Shown here piece by piece: positions 1-7,972 of a stretch of DNA of 64,000 nt. Source of the stretch: Sphingopyxis sp. OPL5 (GTDB taxonomy: Bacteria > Pseudomonadota > Alphaproteobacteria > Sphingomonadales > Sphingomonadaceae). The DNA lies in the NCBI RefSeq assembly GCF_003797775.2, contig NZ_CP060725.1:868001-932000 (forward strand), written 5' to 3'. Made by a program: the position numbers and the translations under genes. Under the pieces are notes generated by a model. The model had not been told where the DNA came from. It worked only from the letters and a program-made list of their open reading frames with translations, and searched no databases. How positions within the stretch are numbered: position 1 is the first letter of the stretch; every line of letters starts with the position of its first letter.

Positions 1-783
1 TATCGCTACGATGATTTGCTGTGGGAAAACGACCGCACCGCGTTTCGCATCTATGGCCGCGCGCTCGAAAACCACGAACCACCATCGACCTCGGGCATCG
101 ACGCCTGGGGCAAAAATGTCCGCTGGCCCTTCATGGAGCGCCAGTTGCGCACTGGCGAGCAGCACGACAATCATGGCGAGGGGCTCGATTTTTATAACGT
201 CGGCACCGGGCGCGGCGTCGGCGGGCTCGGCATCTGGTACGACAACAAGCTGTGGACCTCGCGCAACTATGTCCGCCCGCGTATTTTGAAGGCCGGGCCG
301 ACGGTCGCCGACTTCATAGTCGATTATGACCCATGGCCGGTCGACACGCGACGCTCCGTCAGCGAAACGCGGCGCTTCACCCTGCCCGCCGGGACCAACT
401 TCACCCGCCTGACCTCGACCATCGCGTCGAGCAGCGACGCCGAGATGATCGTCGGCATCGGCATCTCCAAACGCCCGATCAACGGCGGCAAGCTTGGCGA
501 GATCGTCAAGGACGCGAAGGCCGCGCGGATGAACTGGTGGGGACCCGCCGATGGCGAAGGCGATGGTGGCAAGGGCCGCATGGCCGCCGCCGTCATCGTC
601 GATCCCGCCGCCTTCGCGGGCTTCGCCGAGGATGCCGACAATTATCTGATCCTCGTCCGCGTTACCCCGGGCCGACCCTTTACCTATTACAGCGGCGCGG
701 CGTGGGACGGCGGGGGCGACTTTGCGACGCGCGACGCCTGGACCGCATATGTCGATGCCCAGCGCCCCGATTTCCGCCCCTAG
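1..783 (+). CDS. DUF4861 family protein, 5' end missing
   Basis: The reading frame is open from base 1 and ends with TAG at 781-783, so 260 residues of the C-terminal part are visible and the start lies before the window. The text resembles DUF4861 proteins: YDDLLWENDR near the beginning, a stretch naming a VRWPFMERQL segment, and a C-terminal FTYYSGAAWD segment. The biochemical role of this family is not settled. Members are often found beside genes for degradation of pectin, alginate or ulvan and for uronate catabolism. The GntR-type regulator that follows fits such a setting. Assignment is by recognition of the sequence; no catalytic residues can be named. Confidence 0.8.
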   Translation, partial: YRYDDLLWENDRTAFRIYGRALENHEPPSTSGIDAWGKNVRWPFMERQLRTGEQHDNHGEGLDFYNVGTGRGVGGLGIWYDNKLWTSRNYVRPRILKAGPTVADFIVDYDPWPVDTRRSVSETRRFTLPAGTNFTRLTSTIASSSDAEMIVGIGISKRPINGGKLGEIVKDAKAARMNWWGPADGEGDGGKGRMAAAVIVDPAAFAGFAEDADNYLILVRVTPGRPFTYYSGAAWDGGGDFATRDAWTAYVDAQRPDFRP

Positions 784-799
784 CCAGCCCGAAGACGCG

Positions 800-1546
800 A
801 TGATAACGCTATCGCCCATGAGGGTAACCAAGGCGGCATCGCTGGCCGACGATCTGGTCCAGCGCTTCGAGGAACAGATCGAGTCGGGCGACATGCCCGC
901 CGGATCGCGCTTCCCAACCGAAAAGGCGATCACCGAGGCGTTCGGGGTCAGCCGCACGGTGGTGCGCGAAGCCTATTCGCGCCTCGCCGCGCGCGGACTG
1001 CTGGTGTCGCGCCGCGGATCGGGCGCCTATGTCGCCGACGGCGCGCGCTATCGCGCCTTCCAGATCGCCGCCGACGAGTTCAGCGAGATCGAGGATGTGC
1101 TCCGCCTCCTCGAAATGCGCATGGGGTTCGAGGCCGAAATGGCCGACCTCGCCGCACGCCGCCGCACCGATGCCGATCTGGAAGCGATCCGCGACGCGCT
1201 CGACGCGATGGAGAATAGCGAGGACGTCGACGCCTCGGTCGTCGCCGACGCCGCTTTCCACGCCGCGATCGCCGCGGCGACGCGCAACGATTATTTTCTC
1301 CGCTTCACCCAGTTTCTCGGCGTGCGCCTGGTCCCCTCGCGCAAACTCTATCTGCAGGGCAGCGACCGGCAACGGCACCAGCACTATGCGCGCACGATCA
1401 ACCGCGACCATCAGGCGATCTACGATGCGATTCTGGCCGGCGACCCGGCGGCGGCGCGGCGCGCGGCACGGCGGCACATGGACAAATCGATCGCCCGCTA
1501 CCGCGCGATGCAGGACGGCCTGCCCGCGGAGGCGGCCGAGGACTGA
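800..1546 (+). CDS. FadR-subfamily GntR transcriptional regulator
   Basis: This is a DNA-binding repressor or activator of 248 residues. The N-terminal winged helix-turn-helix (about residues 20-85) contains the typical PAGSRFPTEKAI and SRTVVREAYSRL segments. The rest is an all-helical FCD effector domain, with an acidic/histidine-rich helix (ADAAFHAAIAAAT) that in this family often contributes metal or carboxylate binding. Two ATGs are possible, at 800 and 818; neither has a strong ribosome binding site, and 800 is chosen because GAAGA lies just upstream. FCD regulators usually sense sugar acids or carboxylates, which would fit the DUF4861 neighbour, but the ligand is not known. Confidence 0.88.
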   Translation: MITLSPMRVTKAASLADDLVQRFEEQIESGDMPAGSRFPTEKAITEAFGVSRTVVREAYSRLAARGLLVSRRGSGAYVADGARYRAFQIAADEFSEIEDVLRLLEMRMGFEAEMADLAARRRTDADLEAIRDALDAMENSEDVDASVVADAAFHAAIAAATRNDYFLRFTQFLGVRLVPSRKLYLQGSDRQRHQHYARTINRDHQAIYDAILAGDPAAARRAARRHMDKSIARYRAMQDGLPAEAAED

Positions 1547-1591
1547 GCGCGCGGTGCTTGCACGCCGACCGCAACATCCTATTGCGGACGC

Positions 1592-2398
1592 ATGACGCAG
1601 CTGCAGACCCTTTCCCTGGCGATGCGCCGGCTCGATTTCGCCGGAACCGACGACGCCGCGACGCTGCGCGACCTGCCGATCGAGGCGCCGGTGTCGGTCG
1701 AGGTTTGCGGCATCGGCTATGCCGTGATGATGGCGACACCGTCGGACCTGGAAGATTATGCGGTCGGCTTCGCGCTCGGCGAAGGACTGGTCGAAACCGC
1801 CGCGCAAATCCGGAGCATCGACGTGCATCCGGTCGAGGGCGGCGTTGCGCTGCGTATCTGGCTGCCGCCCGAACGGACCGAAAAGGCGCTCGAACGCGCG
1901 CGCAAGCGGGTAAGCGAAAGCAGCTGCGGGCTGTGCGGGATGGAGAATATCGAACAGGTGCTGCGCCCGCTGCCCGCGATCGCGGCGCGGATCGTGACCG
2001 ACCGCGCCGCGATCGCGGCGGCGCTGGCGGCCTTGCCCGATCATCAGCCGCTCGGCCGCGCGACGGGCGCCGCGCATGCCGCCGCCTTTTGCAACCCCAA
2101 CGGCGATATCCTTCGCGTCCGCGAGGATGTCGGGCGGCACAATGCGCTCGACAAATTGATCGGCGCGCTGGCGAGGGACGGCATCGATCCGGGCAGCGGT
2201 TTCATCCTGCTGTCGGCGCGCTGCAGTTATGAGCTGGTCGAAAAGACAGTGCGTGCGGGCTGTCCGATGCTCGTCACGATCTCGGCGGCGACCAGCCTTG
2301 CCGCCGAGCGCGCGGTCGCGGCGGGACTGACGCTCGTCACGCTGGCGCGCGCGGATTCGGCGCTGATCGTCGGCGACACCCGCGGGATGATCGCATGA
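1592..2398 (+). CDS. fdhD: Formate dehydrogenase accessory sulfurtransferase FdhD
   Basis: FdhD passes sulfur from the IscS cysteine desulfurase to the Mo-bis-MGD cofactor of formate dehydrogenase-type enzymes, making the sulfurated active site. The 268-residue protein is of normal length. The active-site cysteine pair is seen as SSCGLCG (about C112 and C115), and the C-terminal half carries VREDVGRHNALDK, a family signature. Its stop overlaps the start of mobA by 4 nt (ATGA), so the two are translationally coupled. A YdeP/FdhF-like molybdoenzyme, its probable client, is encoded on the opposite strand about 1.2 kb away. Confidence 0.95.
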   Translation: MTQLQTLSLAMRRLDFAGTDDAATLRDLPIEAPVSVEVCGIGYAVMMATPSDLEDYAVGFALGEGLVETAAQIRSIDVHPVEGGVALRIWLPPERTEKALERARKRVSESSCGLCGMENIEQVLRPLPAIAARIVTDRAAIAAALAALPDHQPLGRATGAAHAAAFCNPNGDILRVREDVGRHNALDKLIGALARDGIDPGSGFILLSARCSYELVEKTVRAGCPMLVTISAATSLAAERAVAAGLTLVTLARADSALIVGDTRGMIA

Positions 2399-2919
2399 AG
2401 ACGCTCGGCGCCGTGCTCGCGGGCGGGCGCTCGTCGCGCTTCGGGTCGGACAAGGCGGCCGCGTTGCTCGCGGGGCAGAGTCTGCTCGACCATGCGCTCG
2501 CGGCGCTGCGCCCGCATGTCGATGCCGTCGTGGTGGTCGGTCGCGCGATCGAAGGTCAGCCGATGATCGCCGACTGGCCGGCGCCTGACCTCGGGCCGAT
2601 GGGCGGCATCGCGGGAGCGCTGCGCCATGCCGAAAAGGAAGGCTTCGAACAATTGCTCTGCATCTCGGTCGATTGCGTCCGCCTGCCCGCCGACCTGCAC
2701 GCGTTGCTCGACCCCGCACCCGCCTATCTCGCGAGCCAGCCGGTGATCTCCCTCTGGCCGGTGTCGGCACGCGGCGCGTTCGAAAAACAGCTGATCGAGG
2801 GCGACGACCGCTCGGTCCGCCGCTTCGGCAACAGCATCGGCGCACGCGCCGTCGCCAGCGATTTTGTCCCGCCGAACATCAACAGTGTCGCCGACCTCGA
2901 CCGCGAGACAAGCCTATAA
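2395..2919 (+). CDS. mobA: Molybdenum cofactor guanylyltransferase MobA
   Basis: MobA adds GMP to molybdopterin to give the MGD cofactor. The nucleotide-binding loop near the N-terminus is visible as LAGGRSSRFGSDKA (about residues 7-20), followed by GPMGGIAGAL and by CISVDC, where most family members have a PCDxP-type metal site. At 174 residues it is a little shorter than many homologues. The gene overlaps fdhD by 4 nt and its 3' end overlaps the convergent DUF1345 gene by 6 nt. The link with fdhD and the YdeP-like enzyme suggests a cofactor-maturation set for that enzyme. Confidence 0.9.
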   Translation: MKTLGAVLAGGRSSRFGSDKAAALLAGQSLLDHALAALRPHVDAVVVVGRAIEGQPMIADWPAPDLGPMGGIAGALRHAEKEGFEQLLCISVDCVRLPADLHALLDPAPAYLASQPVISLWPVSARGAFEKQLIEGDDRSVRRFGNSIGARAVASDFVPPNINSVADLDRETSL

Positions 2920-3564
2920 GCCCCCGAGCGCGTTCACGGTGAAAGCCAATATCCCCATGTTGAACAAAAACGCCGCCATGCAATGGCCGAGCACAACGCG
3001 GCGCATATGCGCGCCGGTGACGCTGACGTCCGAGGTCTGGAAGGTCATGCCGAGGGTGAAGGCGAAATAGAGGAAATCCCAATAATCCGGCTCGTGCGTC
3101 CCCGGCACCTCGAGCCCGCCACGGTCGCTTCCCTTCGCCTGAAGGTAGAAGAGATGCGCATAGTGAAGCGTGAACACCATGTTCGCGAACAGCCAGGCGA
3201 GCACCAGCGTGACGATAATCAGGATGACGTCGCCGCGCCCAAGGCTGCCGGGATCGGCTATCAGCGCCCCCACGGCAAAGAGGACGACCAGCGACAGCAA
3301 AACCGAAATGGCGAGCAGGCTCGCGCGGTTCGCGTCATTGTCTTCGGACCGCTGGCGCATCGCATCGGCATCGCCCGACAGCAGCGAGACGATCGACACG
3401 AGAAAGACCGCCGCGGCGGCATCGAAACCGAGCAGCAGCGCCGTGCGCGTATCGCAGCCCCATGCCAGCGCGCCGCCCGAAATGGCGACCAGCACGGCGG
3501 CGAAGGTCAGGAAACGGACCGGCGCGATATGGCGCCCGGGCGCGAAACCCCTCTTTGCCGTCAC
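2914..3564 (-). CDS. DUF1345 family membrane protein
   Basis: This is a predicted inner-membrane protein of 216 residues. Hydrophobic segments are seen around residues 17-35, 44-62, 84-105, 112-135, 166-180 and 195-213. The family signature is in the HYAHLFYLQ segment and in the DFLYFAFTLGMTFQTSDV segment, which is typical of DUF1345. Function is unknown. The start codon overlaps the stop of the upstream YdeP-like gene by 4 nt (3561-3564), so the two form a coupled operon, although a functional link is only inferred. The 3' end overlaps mobA on the other strand by 6 nt. Confidence 0.85.
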   Translation of the reverse strand: MTAKRGFAPGRHIAPVRFLTFAAVLVAISGGALAWGCDTRTALLLGFDAAAAVFLVSIVSLLSGDADAMRQRSEDNDANRASLLAISVLLSLVVLFAVGALIADPGSLGRGDVILIIVTLVLAWLFANMVFTLHYAHLFYLQAKGSDRGGLEVPGTHEPDYWDFLYFAFTLGMTFQTSDVSVTGAHMRRVVLGHCMAAFLFNMGILAFTVNALGGL

Positions 3565-5843
3565 GCCGCCGATTCCTCCGCCGCCACGATCCGCACCGGG
3601 ATCGATTTCGCCGCCGGGCAGCCGCTGATCTTGTCATAGAAGGCAAGCGGCAACAGCGGGTTGAGTTCGGGATAATAGCCCGCGACCGCGCCGCGCGACA
3701 TCGGATAGTCGAGCAGGGTCAGCCCCTCGACGCGCCGCGCGACGCCATCGTCGCTGATCGTCTCCAGCGCCACCCGCGCGCCCTGTTCGAACCCGCGATC
3801 GGCGCGATCCTCGGCGTTGACGAAAAGTACCATCCGGTCGCCATACACGCCGCGATAGCGGTCGTTATAGCTGTACACCGTGGTGTTGAACTGGTCGTGT
3901 GACCGCACCGTCGCGAGCCGCAGCATAGCCGGATCGGCGACAGGGGCGTTGGCGTGCAGCCCCGGCAGGATCAGGAAATTCGCCTTGCCGTTCGGCGTCG
4001 CCCACACCCGGCGCCGCGGTGGAATGTCGAGGTGGAAGCCGGCGGGGTTTTTGATCCGCTCCGAAAAGCCGTCGTAGATGGCGGGATAGACCGCGGCGAT
4101 CTTGTCGCGGATCGCGTCATAATCGTCGATATAGCGTGCCCAATCGACCTTGCTATCGGGCAAGGTCGCCATCGCCATGCGGCAGACGATCTCGGTCTCG
4201 GTCAGCAAATGCTCGCTCGCGGGTTTGAGCACCCCGCGCGACGCGGTGACGTTCGACATCGAATCCTCAATCGTCACGAACTGCTCGCCCTTCGCGGTTT
4301 CGATGCGTTCGGAGCGCGCGACCACCGGCAGGATCAGCGCATCCTGACCATGCACCAGATGCCCGCGGTTGAGCTTGGTCGCGATCCCGACGGTCAGCTT
4401 CAACTTGCGCATCGCCGCATAGGCATGGTCGGTGTCGGGGACCGCGCGGACAAAATTGCCGCCCATGCCGATGAAGACCTTGGCGGTTCCGGCCTGCATC
4501 GCCGCGACCGATTCGACACTATGATGCCCCTCGGCGCGCGGCGGTTCGAACCCGAACACATCGCGCACCTTGTCGAGATACGCCTGGCTCGGTTTCTCGT
4601 CGATACCGACGGTGCGATCACCCTGGACGTTCGAATGGCCGCGGATCGGCGAGATGCCCGCGCCCGGCTTGCCGTAATTGCCCCGGAGCATCAGCAGGTT
4701 GGCGATCTGTTGCACCAGCCGCGAACCCTCCTGATGCTGGGTGATACCCATGCCGTAACAGATGATCGTTGCCGACGAGCGGATATAGATTTCGGCGCAG
4801 CGCCGGATCTGCGCCTCATCGACCCCCGACACCGCGACGATCTCGGTCCAGTCCTGCGCCATGATGTCGTCATGCAGCGCCTCATACCCTGCGGTATGTT
4901 CGGCGATGAACGCATGATCGAGCACGGCCTCGCCCGCCGCCTCGCGCTCGAAGAGCACCTTCATCATGCCCTTGAGCAGCGCGAGGTCGCCGCCGATCGC
5001 GATATGGACGAATTCGCTGCTGATCTCGGTCGAACCGAAGGTCGCCATCTGGACGACATCCTGCGGCTCGGTGAAGCGGATCAGCGCGCGTTCGGGCATC
5101 GGGTTGACCGCGACGATCGGCACCCCGCGCTTGCGCGCCTCGACCAGCGGGGTCATCATCCGCGGCGCGTTGGTTCCGGCATTGTGTCCGATCAGGAAAA
5201 TCGCTTCCGCATGCTCGAAATCGTCGAGGATCACCGTGCCCTTCCCCACCCCGATCGAATGCGGCAGCCCGCGGCTCGTCGGCTCGTGGCACATGTTCGA
5301 ACAGTCGGGGAAATTGTTGGTGCCGAACTCGCGCACGAAGATCGAATAGAGGAAGGCGGTCTCGTTCGCGGTGCGTCCCGAGGTATAGAATTCCGCCTGG
5401 TTGGGGTCGCCCAGCGCGCGCAAATGCGTGCCGATCAACGCGAAGGCATCGTCCCAGCTCACCGGTACATAATGGTCGGTCGCCGCGTCATAGCGCATCG
5501 GTTCGGTCAGCCGGCCCTGCATTTCCAGCCAATAGTCCGACTGTTTCATCAGCGCGGTGACGCTGTGCTGCGCAAAGAACTCGCGCGTGACGCGAAACTT
5601 CGTCGCCTCATGCGCCAGCGCCTTCGCGCCATTTTCGCAAAATTCGAGCGTCTTGGTGCAACTTGCGTCGGGAAAGGCGCAACTCGGGCATTTGAAACCG
5701 CCGGGCTGGTTCATCGACAGCAGGGCGCGCGAGCCCTTGCCCACCACGCTCTGTTCTAGCAGCACCTTCGCGGTCGCCGCCGCCGCGCCCCAGCCGCCGG
5801 CGGGGCTGTTGTAGCTTTTGTATCTAGGCTTCTCGCCGGCCAT
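3561..5843 (-). CDS. FdhF/YdeP family molybdopterin oxidoreductase
   Basis: This 760-residue protein belongs to the YdeP branch of the formate dehydrogenase/DMSO reductase superfamily. An N-terminal cysteine cluster (about C52, C55, C62 and C69, in CPSCAFPDASC) could hold an Fe-S cluster. The sequence then follows the molybdopterin domain order, with FYTSGRTANETAF, a SNMCHEPTSRGL segment and a late NGKANF motif at the start of the C-terminal dinucleotide-binding domain. There is no twin-arginine signal, so it is probably cytoplasmic. In Escherichia coli YdeP is linked to acid resistance, but the reaction is unknown. FdhD and MobA encoded next door are its likely maturation factors. Confidence 0.9.
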   Translation of the reverse strand: MAGEKPRYKSYNSPAGGWGAAAATAKVLLEQSVVGKGSRALLSMNQPGGFKCPSCAFPDASCTKTLEFCENGAKALAHEATKFRVTREFFAQHSVTALMKQSDYWLEMQGRLTEPMRYDAATDHYVPVSWDDAFALIGTHLRALGDPNQAEFYTSGRTANETAFLYSIFVREFGTNNFPDCSNMCHEPTSRGLPHSIGVGKGTVILDDFEHAEAIFLIGHNAGTNAPRMMTPLVEARKRGVPIVAVNPMPERALIRFTEPQDVVQMATFGSTEISSEFVHIAIGGDLALLKGMMKVLFEREAAGEAVLDHAFIAEHTAGYEALHDDIMAQDWTEIVAVSGVDEAQIRRCAEIYIRSSATIICYGMGITQHQEGSRLVQQIANLLMLRGNYGKPGAGISPIRGHSNVQGDRTVGIDEKPSQAYLDKVRDVFGFEPPRAEGHHSVESVAAMQAGTAKVFIGMGGNFVRAVPDTDHAYAAMRKLKLTVGIATKLNRGHLVHGQDALILPVVARSERIETAKGEQFVTIEDSMSNVTASRGVLKPASEHLLTETEIVCRMAMATLPDSKVDWARYIDDYDAIRDKIAAVYPAIYDGFSERIKNPAGFHLDIPPRRRVWATPNGKANFLILPGLHANAPVADPAMLRLATVRSHDQFNTTVYSYNDRYRGVYGDRMVLFVNAEDRADRGFEQGARVALETISDDGVARRVEGLTLLDYPMSRGAVAGYYPELNPLLPLAFYDKISGCPAAKSIPVRIVAAEESAA

Positions 5844-5927
5844 GATATCGCGTCCCGAACCAATGCTCCTCGCGACACTAGAGCATTTCGGGCGGCCTGT
5901 ATCTATCGCGAAAACATCGGCGATCGG

Positions 5928-7553
5928 TCAGCGCGCGGGAACCAGTTGGACGATATGCACTTCCGGACCCGACCGCTCGCCGCGCCGGGGCTTGACGATC
6001 AGGCGGGTCGTGCCGACCGCGAGGAGCCGGTCGTACCGCGCCAGTTCTTCGCGATAGCCGGCCGGATCGGCACGATAGCGAAGATGGTTGGTGACGACCG
6101 CGAAATCGGTACGGCATGATTCCAGCTTCGCCCTGTCGACATGGCCGACATCGACGATCGCCCCGCCGCCGCGCAAGCGGTCGACCTTCGAATAACGGAT
6201 CTGTCCCGACAGCAGATCGCGGACGTCGACACATCCCGCCGACCCCATCGCGGTGCGCAGTTCGAACGGCGCGGCGAGCAGGTCGAACGCGGCATGTTCG
6301 ATCAGCACGCTGCTCCCCGACGGCGCGTGATCGCGCAGCCACGCCGACGCGATCTGGCGCGTGTCGTGCCGCCGCTCGGCCGCCTCGATCCGCGCCTCCC
6401 AGGCCATGGGCGTCAGCAGGATGAGCAGCGCCACGGGCAACGCCGCCATGGGCAACCGATGGCGCGGCAACAAGTCGGCGAGCGCACACAAGGCGCGCGC
6501 CGCGGCGAGCGCGGCGAACGGCAGCAGCGGCACGACCCAGCGCTCCCAACGCAACGACTGAAAACAGATCATCGCGAGGAACAGCAGGCAGAAAGGCAGG
6601 ATGACATAGAGCCAGACACGCGCCTTGCCGCCGCCCCAGACGAGGCCGACGGCGGCGAGCAGCAATCCGCCGACGCCCAGCGACGACAGCAACGGTCCCC
6701 CGACATACCAACCGAGATTGGCGAAAAAGCCGCCGCCCGTCGCGCCGGGGTGTAGCGGCCGCGCTTCGCCCGACAGGTTGGCGATCACCGTCGCATGGTC
6801 GATCAACAGATAGGGCGACACCGCGAATAAGGTGATGACCGCCGCAGCGACCACCATCGCCAGCTGGCTCCAATGGCGCTCACCGGGCAGTCGATAAGCC
6901 CAGCTGCCCAGCGCGGTCATGATGATCGCCGCCGCTGGCCATTTCGTCGCGCACGCCAGACCGGCGCAGATGCCGGCGAACAGATAGTCGCGCCGTCGCC
7001 CTTGCTCGGCGATGCCGACCGCCGCCAGCGCGCCGAGGAGCATGAAGACGCTCGCCTGGATATCGGTGCGGATGATCTGCGAATATTCGATATGCACCGC
7101 ATTGACCGCGAGGATCGCCGCCGCGACCAACCCGATCCGCGCGCCGCCGAGCCTCTTGCCGAGCCGGAAGGTCAGCCAGACGCACAGCACGCCGCACAGC
7201 ACGATCATCACACGGGCGGGCAGGAACACGATACCGGGATCGGCATAAACCGCAGCCGCCAACGCATCGGCGTCGGCGAAGCGCCCCGTCGCGATGCCGA
7301 TGCCGCCGACCGCGGCGATGACCAGCGCGAGCGAATAGAGGGTGATCGTCCCCGGATGGCCGAACCAGCCGGGGTCGAGGCTGTGCTTCTGCAGCATTTC
7401 GAGCGCGGTCATCATAAACAACGGCTCGTCGGGGTCGTTGAGCGCCGGCAGCCCGAAGTCGACGCCGTCGAGCCGCAGCAAAAGGGCCGCGAGCAGGATC
7501 GCCCATAACGCCAGAGCTTCGACTGACGGACGCCAGCGGGCGGCGATCGTCAT
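5928..7553 (-). CDS. Glycosyltransferase family 39 membrane protein
   Basis: A 541-residue polytopic membrane protein of the GT39/ArnT/PMT type, which moves a sugar from a polyprenyl-phosphate donor to an acceptor on the periplasmic side. The first periplasmic loop has the family acidic motif as NDPDEPLF (about residues 39-46). About ten hydrophobic segments follow, with a soluble C-terminal region from about residue 390. It is the last gene of the ten-gene glycan operon and its start overlaps the gtrA stop by 4 nt. Acceptor and sugar are not predictable. No terminator was recognised in the 84 nt after it. Confidence 0.85.
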   Translation of the reverse strand: MTIAARWRPSVEALALWAILLAALLLRLDGVDFGLPALNDPDEPLFMMTALEMLQKHSLDPGWFGHPGTITLYSLALVIAAVGGIGIATGRFADADALAAAVYADPGIVFLPARVMIVLCGVLCVWLTFRLGKRLGGARIGLVAAAILAVNAVHIEYSQIIRTDIQASVFMLLGALAAVGIAEQGRRRDYLFAGICAGLACATKWPAAAIIMTALGSWAYRLPGERHWSQLAMVVAAAVITLFAVSPYLLIDHATVIANLSGEARPLHPGATGGGFFANLGWYVGGPLLSSLGVGGLLLAAVGLVWGGGKARVWLYVILPFCLLFLAMICFQSLRWERWVVPLLPFAALAAARALCALADLLPRHRLPMAALPVALLILLTPMAWEARIEAAERRHDTRQIASAWLRDHAPSGSSVLIEHAAFDLLAAPFELRTAMGSAGCVDVRDLLSGQIRYSKVDRLRGGGAIVDVGHVDRAKLESCRTDFAVVTNHLRYRADPAGYREELARYDRLLAVGTTRLIVKPRRGERSGPEVHIVQLVPAR

Positions 7554-7972
7554 CGCGCGCCGTTGTCGCGGAAGGTGACACGATTGTGCCAGAACCAGCT
7601 GCCGACGATCACAATGAGCGTGAAGCCGGTCTGCGCAATCATCGGCGGTACGCCGCCGACTTCGACAAGGAGCGGCAGCGCCAGCCAGTTGGCGGCATAG
7701 TTGGCGAGGTAAAAGCTCGCGAAGGTCCCGAATTCGCGCAGCACATTACCCCGCGTGCGAAAGACCGCAAGCTTGTAGGTCGTGAAGGCAAAGCACAGGC
7801 ACACCGCCTGCGCGATCGCGAGCGCGACCATATAATGGACCGCGAACAGCGGCACCGACCACAGCAGCAGCGGATAGAAGCTGAGACCGAACGCCGTGTT
7901 GACGCCGCCGACCATCAGGAAGCGCAAAGGCTTCCCGAGGCGGAGGAAACGCGCGGTCACCACGCGGCTCAT
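7550..7972 (-). CDS. GtrA family membrane protein
   Basis: A 140-residue protein with four hydrophobic segments, typical of GtrA/Wzx-independent flippase-like proteins thought to turn polyprenyl-phosphate-linked sugars across the inner membrane. FLMVGGVNTAFGLSFYPLLL at the start of the first segment is the family signature, and the protein ends with FWHNRVTFRDN, also typical. The ATG at 7972 is chosen because it gives a family-sized protein and a 4-nt overlap with the preceding gene. A GtrB-like GT2 is encoded in the same operon, so a GtrA/GtrB/glycosyltransferase module is likely. Confidence 0.88.
   Translation of the reverse strand: MSRVVTARFLRLGKPLRFLMVGGVNTAFGLSFYPLLLWSVPLFAVHYMVALAIAQAVCLCFAFTTYKLAVFRTRGNVLREFGTFASFYLANYAANWLALPLLVEVGGVPPMIAQTGFTLIVIVGSWFWHNRVTFRDNGAR

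Noticed and set aside
809..2845. 678-codon minus-strand frame across the GntR, fdhD and mobA genes
   Set aside because: It spans three real genes on the other strand and has arginine-rich text with no recognisable domain.
3954..5759. 601-codon plus-strand frame opposite the YdeP-like gene
   Set aside because: Shadow of a clear molybdoenzyme gene, no ribosome binding site and no domain resemblance.
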